From Deltaproteobacteria bacterium (GTDB lineage: Bacteria > Myxococcota_A > Polyangia > JAAYKL01), in assembly GCA_011389755.1 (NCBI GenBank), contig JAABTR010000443.1:1-6461 (forward strand): a stretch of 6,461 nucleotides of DNA, read 5' to 3'. Under the pieces are notes generated by a model that was not told the origin of the DNA, made no database searches, and saw nothing but the letters and a program-made list of their open reading frames with translations. A program made the position numbers and the translations under genes. Below are positions 1 through 5,852 of the stretch, one piece after another. Within the stretch, counting starts at the first letter, position 1; each line of letters starts with the position of its first letter.

Positions 1-32
1 TTTCCAGCACCACACCGGAATCACCCCGCAAA

Positions 33-48
33 TGGCATACCCCTTGCT
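33..48 (+). promoter_or_regulatory. Predicted sigma-54 (RpoN) -24/-12 promoter of the lipoprotein gene
   Basis: The element reads TGGCA (33-37) and TTGCT (44-48), so the invariant GG (34-35) and GC (46-47) are exactly 10 bases apart, as in the sigma-54 consensus TGGCAY-N5-TTGCW. Transcription would begin about 12 bases after the GC, near position 59, leaving a leader of about 117 nt before the ATG at 177. If it is real, an AAA+ enhancer-binding protein must activate the gene, with sites upstream of the window. No competing sigma-70 element stands out in the leader. The match is visible in the sequence; activity is inferred. Confidence 0.62.
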
Positions 49-56
49 CTTTCTCA

Positions 57-72
57 GCACCGGTGCGCACCG
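57..72. promoter_or_regulatory. Two overlapping perfect palindromes at the predicted transcription start
   Basis: GCACCGGTGC (57-66) and CGGTGCGCACCG (61-72) are both perfect palindromes and share six bases. They sit at or just after the start site expected from the -24/-12 element. They could be an operator for a dimeric regulator or form a 5'-end hairpin in the leader. A third palindrome, AGGACGTCCT, lies at 82-91. No regulator can be named, and GC-rich DNA produces such palindromes by chance. Confidence 0.3.
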
Positions 73-147
73 AAGACATGTAGGACGTCCTTCGCACGCC
101 AAACATTTTAGACAGGAGCCGGCCGCTGGCGGCGTTCGGCCCTTGGC

Positions 148-170
148 GTCGTCTCTTGACGACAAGGAGG
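148..170 (+). promoter_or_regulatory. Leader hairpin followed by a strong Shine-Dalgarno sequence
   Basis: GTCGTC (148-153) and GACGAC (158-163) form a 6-bp stem around a TCTT loop. The next bases are AAGGAGG (164-170), a near-ideal ribosome binding site six bases before the ATG at 177. This fixes the lipoprotein start at that ATG. An in-frame TTG at 156 lies within the hairpin and upstream of the binding site, so it is not the start. The stem leaves the binding site exposed and may help keep it single-stranded. Confidence 0.65.
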
Positions 171-176
171 ACAAAA

Positions 177-1574
177 ATGCTTATCGCTCGCCTTACTCGC
201 TCGAAACCTCTTCGCTCCCGCGCGCTTCTATTAACGGTTATCTTTACCGGCCTGAGCGCCGCCGGCTGCGAGCTCGAAGGCGGGCTCAACGACAATCAGA
301 TCACCCCGGGCAACAACCAAGACGGCGTCGACTTGAAGTATGGCGAGATCGCCATCGATCCCACCGGCGACTTCTTCATCTCCAAGACCGGCGACTGCCT
401 GCTCCACGGCGAGCTCGATCGCTCCACGGCCTGCACCCTGCCCGGAATCAGCCGCCCCGAGCGGCTCGCGTTCGGCGGGCGCGGAGAAATATTCGTCACG
501 ACGACCTCGCGAGGAGGCAAGATCGTCGCCTACGACGTGGCGAACAGGCAGGTGCTCTGGAAGCTGGACGCCGACGTGGACCCCTACTCGGAGTTCGGCA
601 GCCTGCCCCGGCTCGAGGTGAGCGAAGACGGGCGGTACCTCATCGCGGCGCAGCGAACGAACGTCAAGATCATCGACGCCGTCCGCGGCGAGGTGGTGCG
701 CAAGGACATCTTCGACCGGAGCATCGTCGACGTGGATCTCCACCCGGACGGCGATCGGGTCATCGTCACCTTGAACCACGAGTGGGAAGGACGTGTCCCG
801 ACGACGAAGATCGCCGTCATCTCGAGGGCCGCCGGGACCGTCCAAACCATCGAGGCCCCCAACTGCTCCGACGAGCTCATCGTCGCGCCGGACGGCAAGA
901 CGGTGTTTTTGGCTCCGACCACCTGCACCCCGCCCGAGTCCTCCGAGTCCCACGATCCGGTCTCGGTCATCGACCTCGAAAAGGGCGAGTTCGTGCGCAA
1001 CTTGCCCGGCTTCGGCCCGGTGGCCATCGCCCCGGACGGCTCCACCCTGGTGGCCTTCATGGACATGGAGGCCCTCGACGAGAGCCTGTTCGGCGAGCTC
1101 GGCGAGATCCCCCCTGCGACCAGCTCCCGGTACCGCCTCATGTTCATCCGCTTTGCCGACCTCAAGTTCGAGTCGGTGGAGGTAGGCGAGCAGCTCCCGC
1201 GCTACGCCCTCACCCCGGACGGCCGCATGCTGCTCGTGGACAGCGACACCTGGTTCGAAGACGGACGCGTCCGCATCTTGAACATGGACAACAAGGTGAT
1301 CTCCCCGGTCGCCGGCCCGGACGTGCGCCTCGAGAGCTTCGTCCTCACCTCCGACTCGAAGCGGGCCTTGCTGCTCGACAGCGGCCTGTACGAGCTGAGC
1401 ATCGACGCCGCCCTCGTCGAGTCCATCGGCCTTTTGTTTACGCCGAGAAACCTCAACATCACGCCGGACGACAAGCGCCTGCTCCTGCGGGAGAGCGACA
1501 GCCGCCTGTGGGTCTACGACGTCGAGACCCGCTCGGTCACGCACGAGATCCACACCTGCGCGGCGACCGATTGA
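177..1574 (+). CDS. Predicted lipoprotein with WD40/YVTN-like beta-propeller
   Basis: This 465-residue protein is exported and probably lipid-anchored. Residues 1-30 form a signal peptide: a basic n-region (R5, R8, K10, R13, R15), a hydrophobic core (about 16-26), then LSAAGC with the lipidated cysteine at C31. Ala at -3 is permitted but less common than Leu. After a polar linker (32-53) the chain is almost all beta-strand, with a recurring turn of the form hydrophobic-x-P-D-G followed by a hydrophobic strand. Turns are near residues 61, 149, 189, 237, 285, 346, 391 and 439, as in beta-propellers of the YVTN/WD40-like type. C74/C86 and C230/C250 could form disulfides. No catalytic motif is visible, so a binding or scaffold role in the envelope is likely but the ligand is unknown. 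The start at ATG 177 is set by AAGGAGG. It converges with the WD40 kinase gene and is preceded by a sigma-54-like promoter. Confidence 0.9.
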   Translation: MLIARLTRSKPLRSRALLLTVIFTGLSAAGCELEGGLNDNQITPGNNQDGVDLKYGEIAIDPTGDFFISKTGDCLLHGELDRSTACTLPGISRPERLAFGGRGEIFVTTTSRGGKIVAYDVANRQVLWKLDADVDPYSEFGSLPRLEVSEDGRYLIAAQRTNVKIIDAVRGEVVRKDIFDRSIVDVDLHPDGDRVIVTLNHEWEGRVPTTKIAVISRAAGTVQTIEAPNCSDELIVAPDGKTVFLAPTTCTPPESSESHDPVSVIDLEKGEFVRNLPGFGPVAIAPDGSTLVAFMDMEALDESLFGELGEIPPATSSRYRLMFIRFADLKFESVEVGEQLPRYALTPDGRMLLVDSDTWFEDGRVRILNMDNKVISPVAGPDVRLESFVLTSDSKRALLLDSGLYELSIDAALVESIGLLFTPRNLNITPDDKRLLLRESDSRLWVYDVETRSVTHEIHTCAATD

Positions 1575-1602
1575 TTGGGCAGACACATAGGTCTGCCCCT
1601 AC
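1575..1602. repeat. REP-like palindromic unit 1 with GTAG foot
   Basis: GGGCAGAC (1577-1584) and GTCTGCCC (1591-1598) form a perfect 8-bp stem around the loop ACATAG. The flanking CTAC at 1599-1602 reads GTAG on the - strand, directly at the foot of the palindrome (one G lies between the tetranucleotide and the stem if CTAC is taken at 1599-1602 as C-TAC). A GTAG tetranucleotide beside an extragenic palindrome is the known signature of REP elements mobilised by RAYT (TnpA-REP) transposases. The unit starts one base after the lipoprotein stop codon. There is no T-run after it, so it is not a standard intrinsic terminator. Confidence 0.5.
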
Positions 1603-1624
1603 GACGAAACCGAATCGATGGCGG

Positions 1625-1650
1625 TTGGGCCGCACATATGTGTGCGCCCA
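1625..1650. repeat. REP-like palindromic unit 2
   Basis: TGGGC (1626-1630) pairs with GCCCA (1646-1650), and GCACA (1632-1636) pairs with TGTGC (1641-1645), giving a 10-bp stem with one bulged C (1631) and the loop TATG. It begins TTGGGC like unit 1, exactly 50 bases later, and shares the ACATA core, so the two look like diverged copies in the same orientation. This copy is followed by AGTC, not CTAC. A T-rich run (1663-1673) lies 12 bases beyond and overlaps the kinase gene end, too far for a classical terminator. Confidence 0.5.
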
Positions 1651-1658
1651 GTCAAACC

Positions 1659-4600
1659 TCACTTTATTTTTTTGAATTCATCCGCGGTCAGATGCTCAAA
1701 CAAAAAGCCCCTCAGCCTCTTGCCCGCCCGGCGCTCCATGTCCCGCAAGAGGTTCTTCGGGGCGGGTTCGGTGCCGAGCCGGGCCAGCGGGTAGATGTGC
1801 GCGCGCTCCTTGTCCCCGATGACGATGGCGTCGCCACCGGGGGCGAAATCGAGGGCGAGGCCTTCTCGGGTATCGAGGACGATGAGCGGCTCGCCGGTCC
1901 GCGTGGACCACAGCCGGACCGTGCGGTCATCGGACGAGGTGGCGAGGAGTTTTCCATCGAACGACACCTTGGGATAGTTCACCCACTGGGAGTGTCCTTC
2001 GAACCGGCGGAGCATTTTTTTGGTCTCCACATCCCACGCCGTGGCGACCGCGTCCTTGCCGCTGGAGTACAGGGTCCGGCCGTCGGGTGAGAAGGCGACT
2101 CCGGAGACCCAGTCAGCGCTCTCGATAAGCCGGAGCTGCTCTTGGGTCTGCGCGTCCCACAGCCGGATCGTCTTATCGTACGAGCCGGTGGCTATTTTTT
2201 TCCCATCCGGCGAGTAGGCGACCGCCCAAATCGCGGCCTCGTGCGCGTCGATGGCAAAGAGCTGCCGGCCCGTCTCCAGATCCCAGCCCAGCACTGTGCT
2301 GTCCTCTCCGCCGGTGACGGCGGTCTCGCCGTCCGGGGAGATCGCCACGCAGGCCACCACGTCCTCGTGCCCTTCGAGCTGCCTGCTCGCGTGCTCTCCA
2401 CCGAGGCTCCAGACCCGCACGGTCTTGTCTGCGCTCGTGGACACGAGCCGCTTTTCGTCCGGGGAAAACGCCACGGAGTAGACGATATCGCTGTGGCCCC
2501 TGAGCACCTCGAGCTCGTCGCCGGTGCTCGCGTCCCAGATGCGGACGGTCTTGTCCAGACCCGCGGTGGCGATGCGCTCGCCCGAGGGCGCATAGGCGGC
2601 GTAGGAGATCCTGTCGTCATGGCCTTCAAGGGTGACGATGTCGCTCCTCAGCCGCAGCCGGCGCACCTTGATGGTCTTGTCGTAGCTGCCCGATACGAGC
2701 GTCCGACCGTCCGGCGAATACGCGAGCGCCATCACGATCCCCTCGTGCGCCCCTACGTTTAAAAGGAGCTGACCCGAGCTGGCGTCCCAGATGCGGATGG
2801 TCCGATCGACGCTTCCGGTGGCCAAGGTCTGCCCGTCCGGCGAGTAGGCCACCGAATAGATCCTGTCTCCGTGCCCTTCGAGAGACGAAACCCGCTGCCC
2901 CGAGGCCGGGTCCCAGACATAAGCGCGGTTGTCGAATCCTCCGGCCGCGATGCTTTGCCCGTCCGGCGACCAGCTCAGAGCCCAGAGGCGATCGGGAGAC
3001 TTCATCACACGCTTTGGACAGAGGCACTCGAGATCCCAGACATGCACTGTCCGGTCGGCGCCGGTCGAGGCCAGCGCCTGACCGTCCGGTGAAAACGCCA
3101 CACCGGTGACCACGTCGGTGTGCCCCTCGAGCCGCCCGGCGAGGGTCATGGTGCTCGTCTTCCACAGCTGCACGCTGCGACCCTCGCCGCTGCCCGCCGC
3201 GAGGGTTTTGCCGTCCGGCGAATACGCGACGGCCCAGACCCTCTCTTGAGCGCCTTTTATGGTGTGCACGAGCTCACCGGTTGAGACCCGCCAGACTCTG
3301 ACCGAGCCGTCGAGCCCACCCGAGGCGAGGAGATCTTTCCCGGGGGCAAAGCTCAGCGCCGCGACCGTCCCCTCGTGACCCTCGAGGTGCCGCAAAAGTC
3401 GGCCTGTCTGCGCGTCCCAAAGGTATATCTTTTTGTCCGCCCCGCCCGAGGCGATGACGTGGCCGTCTCGAGAGTACGCCACGGCGTAGACCGCGTCCGC
3501 GGCCTCGAGGATGTGCGCGAGATCGGCGCTCGGTCTGAGCTCGGCGAGAAAGATCTTCGAGGCCGCCGCGGCGCGCAGCTGCAGCGCATCGGGATACCGC
3601 TCGCTGAACCGCTCCGTAAAGTGAGGCCCTTGGGGGCTCGCCGGATTGTTGAGCAAAGAAGCCGCCGCGTCGATCGCCGCGGACATAAACTGCCGGTCGG
3701 CTTGACGCAGACCGGCCTCTCGATCCAGCCCCTGAGCCATGTGAAAGTGAGCCAGCCTCTCCGAGGCCTGCTCTTTGGCGCGGGCCTCTTTTTCCCGTCG
3801 CAGGGCGAGCTGCTCGTGGGCGACGGCCTCCACCATCTTCTCGTTGGACTGGCGTTCGGCTCGGTAGGACAGCGACACGAAAACGAGGGCAAAGATTCCC
3901 ACGAGCAACACGACGCCGGCAGCCGCGATGAGGGTCTTATTTTTTTTCGTGAATCTTTGAAGGAGCTCAAGCGACGAGTAGTCGTAGACCTCCACGCGTT
4001 CGCCGGACATGAAGGCCTCGATCTCGGAAGCGATCTGCCCAGCGCCTTGAAAACGCTCGTTCTTTTCACGCGCGAGCGCCTTGTGGGCGACGGCGACGAG
4101 CTCCGAGGGAGGAGCTCCAGGGCCTTGTGGGATCGGTGGAATCGGCTCAACGAGCACCTTGCTCATGATCTCGGCGCCGCCTCGCCCCTGGTACGGCGGA
4201 CTCCCCGTCAAGATCTGGTAGAGCACCGCGCCGAGGGCATAGACGTCGGAGAGCTCGTCGACCTCCGTGATCTTCCCGGCCGCCTGCTCCGGGGCCATGT
4301 AGGCCGGTGTCCCCAGGGCCGAACCGTCCACAGTGCCGTGCGCGTCTTGATCGTCTTCTGATCTGAGAAGACGCAGCGCGTCGTCGTCTTCGCCTCGGAC
4401 CTTGGCGATCCCCCAATCGAGGACCACGGTCTCGCCAAACTCTCCGATCATGACGTTCGAAGGTTTGATGTCCCGGTGAATGACATCCTTGCTGTGGGCA
4501 AACGCGATGGCGTGGCAAATATCTCGAAAGTGGGGCAGGAGCTTGAGCCGGTCGTCGAGGGTCTGTGCGCCGTTTATCGCGTCCAAGAGCGTTCGGCCGC

Positions 4601-5264
4601 GGACGAGCTTCATCGTGTAGTAAAATGAGCCGCTCTTTTTGAGCCCGATCTCGTAGACCGGCACAATGGACGGGTGCTGGAGCTGAGCCGTGATCCGCGC
4701 CTCTCTCAAAAAGCGCACCACGCGAGAACTTACGGTCGCCGAGCTGCGGTTGTTGACAAGCGGCAACGAGCCCGACAAAAGCTCCTTTACGGCCACGTCA
4801 CGGCCGATATGCCCATCCTGGGCCGCAAAGACCCGTCCGATGGCGCCGCGGCCGAGCTCCCCGCGAAAGCTGTAGCGATCTGGGCACTCCGGCGTGGCCG
4901 CGATCCCCGAGACCGACGGGTTCACGGACGGACGGGTCCGATATCCCTTTTCAGCACTTGAATCGCCCGTGTCCCCCGAGGTGGGCCGGTCGCGAGGTCC
5001 CCGAGCGTCCACGGTCCGCGTCCCATCGTCGCCCCAGCCATCTTCAGCGTCGGCGAAGGTCGCCTTCATGGTGACTATTTCGAGCTTTTCGATCCCGATG
5101 ACATCGGCGAGGAGCTCCAGGTAGCTGCTGCCCGGCTCGGCTTCGAACCGGCGCTCTATCTCGTCGACCTCAGCGGGGTTGAGAAACCCCAGCTCCAGGG
5201 CCAGGTTTAAAATACGGCGAGCGTGGTTCGATGACTCTTCCAACACAAATACAATTTGTCTCAA
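1659..5264 (-). CDS. Transmembrane Ser/Thr protein kinase with 14 WD40 repeats
   Basis: This 1201-residue PknB-type (Hanks) kinase phosphorylates Ser/Thr of unknown partners. Residues 14-66 are a small helical domain and 72-127 a polar Gly/Asp/Ser/Thr-rich linker. The kinase domain (about 131-418) is complete: Gly loop GELGRGAIGRVF (135-146), VAVK with K160, E188 of helix C, HRDIKPSN (263-270, catalytic D265), DWG in place of DFG (283-285), GTPAYMAPEQ (318-327), D340 and R404. The activation segment is long and acidic. One membrane helix (about 445-465) follows a basic stretch, so the kinase should be cytoplasmic and the rest periplasmic. A charged coiled coil (about 467-510) leads to 14 WD40 repeats (about 585-1160) and a basic tail. 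The start is uncertain: TTG 5264 is the farthest upstream (an in-frame TGA precedes it), GTG 5246 and TTG 5243 are alternatives, and none has a good ribosome binding site. It lies 29 bp after a small membrane protein gene, probably in one operon. Confidence 0.93.
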   Translation of the reverse strand: MRQIVFVLEESSNHARRILNLALELGFLNPAEVDEIERRFEAEPGSSYLELLADVIGIEKLEIVTMKATFADAEDGWGDDGTRTVDARGPRDRPTSGDTGDSSAEKGYRTRPSVNPSVSGIAATPECPDRYSFRGELGRGAIGRVFAAQDGHIGRDVAVKELLSGSLPLVNNRSSATVSSRVVRFLREARITAQLQHPSIVPVYEIGLKKSGSFYYTMKLVRGRTLLDAINGAQTLDDRLKLLPHFRDICHAIAFAHSKDVIHRDIKPSNVMIGEFGETVVLDWGIAKVRGEDDDALRLLRSEDDQDAHGTVDGSALGTPAYMAPEQAAGKITEVDELSDVYALGAVLYQILTGSPPYQGRGGAEIMSKVLVEPIPPIPQGPGAPPSELVAVAHKALAREKNERFQGAGQIASEIEAFMSGERVEVYDYSSLELLQRFTKKNKTLIAAAGVVLLVGIFALVFVSLSYRAERQSNEKMVEAVAHEQLALRREKEARAKEQASERLAHFHMAQGLDREAGLRQADRQFMSAAIDAAASLLNNPASPQGPHFTERFSERYPDALQLRAAAASKIFLAELRPSADLAHILEAADAVYAVAYSRDGHVIASGGADKKIYLWDAQTGRLLRHLEGHEGTVAALSFAPGKDLLASGGLDGSVRVWRVSTGELVHTIKGAQERVWAVAYSPDGKTLAAGSGEGRSVQLWKTSTMTLAGRLEGHTDVVTGVAFSPDGQALASTGADRTVHVWDLECLCPKRVMKSPDRLWALSWSPDGQSIAAGGFDNRAYVWDPASGQRVSSLEGHGDRIYSVAYSPDGQTLATGSVDRTIRIWDASSGQLLLNVGAHEGIVMALAYSPDGRTLVSGSYDKTIKVRRLRLRSDIVTLEGHDDRISYAAYAPSGERIATAGLDKTVRIWDASTGDELEVLRGHSDIVYSVAFSPDEKRLVSTSADKTVRVWSLGGEHASRQLEGHEDVVACVAISPDGETAVTGGEDSTVLGWDLETGRQLFAIDAHEAAIWAVAYSPDGKKIATGSYDKTIRLWDAQTQEQLRLIESADWVSGVAFSPDGRTLYSSGKDAVATAWDVETKKMLRRFEGHSQWVNYPKVSFDGKLLATSSDDRTVRLWSTRTGEPLIVLDTREGLALDFAPGGDAIVIGDKERAHIYPLARLGTEPAPKNLLRDMERRAGKRLRGFLFEHLTADEFKKIK
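1785..3512 (-). repeat. Array of 14 WD40 repeats inside the kinase gene
   Basis: The conserved turn (SPDG or a variant) falls at residues ending 601, 642, 685, 728, 769, 811, 853, 895, 937, 979, 1021, 1062, 1104 and 1144, a steady period of 40-43 residues or about 126 bp. Most units also have the GH, D-x-T-V/I-x-hydrophobic-W-D and L-x-GH landmarks. Fourteen units fit two seven-bladed propellers. The 7th (VRRL replacing the usual Trp-Asp) and the 14th (IYPL) both lose the WD dipeptide, which supports a boundary after unit 7. DNA copies are diverged rather than identical, so the array is old rather than freshly amplified. Confidence 0.88.
5245..5259. promoter_or_regulatory. AT-rich palindrome at the kinase start codons
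   Basis: ACAAAT (5245-5250) and ATTTGT (5254-5259) form a perfect inverted repeat around ACA, an AT-rich island in GC-rich DNA. It lies between the TTG at 5264 and the alternative GTG at 5246. It could be an operator, a small mRNA hairpin affecting kinase translation, or chance. A TTGACC (plus 5273-5278, read on the - strand) lies upstream and could be a -35 for an internal promoter, but no good -10 is seen. Confidence 0.3.
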
Positions 5265-5293
5265 ACGCGAGCCGGGTCAACGCGCGCGCTCCC

Positions 5294-5731
5294 CTACAAA
5301 GGCCGCTCGAGCTCTTCGGGCTGCTGCTCGAGCTGCCCGCGCAGCTCCTCGTGTTCCTGCAGCGATTGCTGGCGCGCCTTATCGGTCTCGCTCTTGGCGT
5401 GGTGCGCGATGGAGAACCCCGCGGCAAAAACCCCCGAGATAATGACGGCGGCCAGAATATCCACGGCGCCCAGCACGATGCCGGTTATCGCCACGGCCGG
5501 CCTGTTGCCCTCGCGTCTCATGCCCACAAGTCCCAAAACCACGGCGACAAGAGGGACGCCCGCGCCGATGCCGAGCCCCAGAGCCCAGACGGGCCAGACC
5601 GGGATCTCCATCTGCCCGCCCGCGGCCGACCCGGCGATCAAGGCGCCGGCCCACCCCGCCCCGAGCACGGGCCCGAGCCAACAAAAAACCGTGAGCCCCA
5701 GAATCCCGAGTATCAAAGCAATGATAGCCAT
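5294..5731 (-). CDS. Small DUF4190-like membrane protein with coiled-coil tail
   Basis: This 145-residue protein has about three membrane segments: residues 2-37 (one long or two short, very hydrophobic with Gly), 45-71 and 79-106. A hydrophilic, Glu/Gln-rich helix (about 108-143) likely forms a coiled coil. The repeated pattern of hydrophobic-LGILGL, LGLVGMRR and AITGIVLGAVDIL with short basic loops resembles DUF4190-type proteins, whose biochemical role is unknown. The ATG at 5731 has AAGGGAG (5736-5742) four bases upstream, and that site lies in a hairpin. The gene ends 29 bp before the farthest kinase start and has the same strand, so co-transcription is likely. It might be a membrane partner of the kinase, which is inference. 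No enzyme motif is seen. Confidence 0.85.
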   Translation of the reverse strand: MAIIALILGILGLTVFCWLGPVLGAGWAGALIAGSAAGGQMEIPVWPVWALGLGIGAGVPLVAVVLGLVGMRREGNRPAVAITGIVLGAVDILAAVIISGVFAAGFSIAHHAKSETDKARQQSLQEHEELRGQLEQQPEELERPL

Positions 5732-5852
5732 CTCGCTCCCTTTCGCAGGGAGCCAATGTTACACGTCTTTTGCCGGCACAGCGCTCTTTTTTTGAAAGGG
5801 TTTCCAGGAGGGGACTAGCCGTGCGTTCGAAGGAGAACCGAGGTCGGCCTCC
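5732..5852 (-). other. Intergenic region upstream of the small membrane protein gene
   Basis: This 121-bp gap separates two - strand genes. On the - strand it holds an A7 tract (plus 5787-5793), the palindrome TGCCGGCA (5771-5778), a possible -10 TAACAT (plus 5756-5761) without a convincing -35, and the hairpin at 5735-5753. A weak imperfect hairpin just after the DUF4215 stop has no T-run. A promoter is plausible here but none can be assigned with confidence, so read-through from the DUF4215 gene remains possible. Confidence 0.4.
5735..5753 (-). promoter_or_regulatory. Hairpin covering the ribosome binding site of the small membrane protein gene
   Basis: Read on the - strand, GCTCCCT (5753-5747) and AGGGAGC (5741-5735) form a 7-bp stem around GCGAA, which can fold as a GCGA (GNRA-type) tetraloop. 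The 3' arm is the ribosome binding site itself, and the hairpin ends three bases before the ATG. If the transcript begins upstream of 5753, the site would be hidden, so translation could respond to temperature, an RNA, a protein or ribosome traffic. If transcription begins within the hairpin, it would not form. Confidence 0.45.

Noticed and set aside
156..176. TTG at 156 as the lipoprotein start
   Set aside because: AAGGAGG (164-170) lies downstream of it and six bases before ATG 177, which gives a normal signal peptide.
231..1586. 451-codon - strand frame opposite the lipoprotein gene
   Set aside because: Composition (Val/Asp/Gly/Ala/Arg) mirrors the antisense of the real gene, and the + strand frame has a signal peptide, lipobox, propeller turns and a strong ribosome binding site.
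1577..1673. Intrinsic terminator made of the hairpins plus the T-rich run 1663-1673
   Set aside because: The T-run is 12 bases past the second stem and encodes Lys codons of the kinase; hairpin 1 has no T-run on either strand. Some attenuation of transcription remains possible.
32..1675. Long + strand reading frame overlapping the lipoprotein gene
   Set aside because: Its translation is Arg/Pro/His-rich with no domain or ribosome binding site; it is a GC-driven shadow of the lipoprotein frame at 177-1574.
1785..3512. CRISPR-like or satellite array, because of the regular 126-bp period
   Set aside because: The period is explained by diverged WD40 codons in one open frame; there are no identical repeats or spacers.
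3375..4361. 328-codon + strand frame within the kinase gene
   Set aside because: It is antisense to invariant kinase and juxtamembrane codons, shows no domain, and has no supporting start signals.
5756..5784. Sigma-54 or sigma-70 promoter before the small membrane protein gene
   Set aside because: TAACAT has no acceptable -35 at 16-18 bases, and no GG-N10-GC element with flanking consensus is present.
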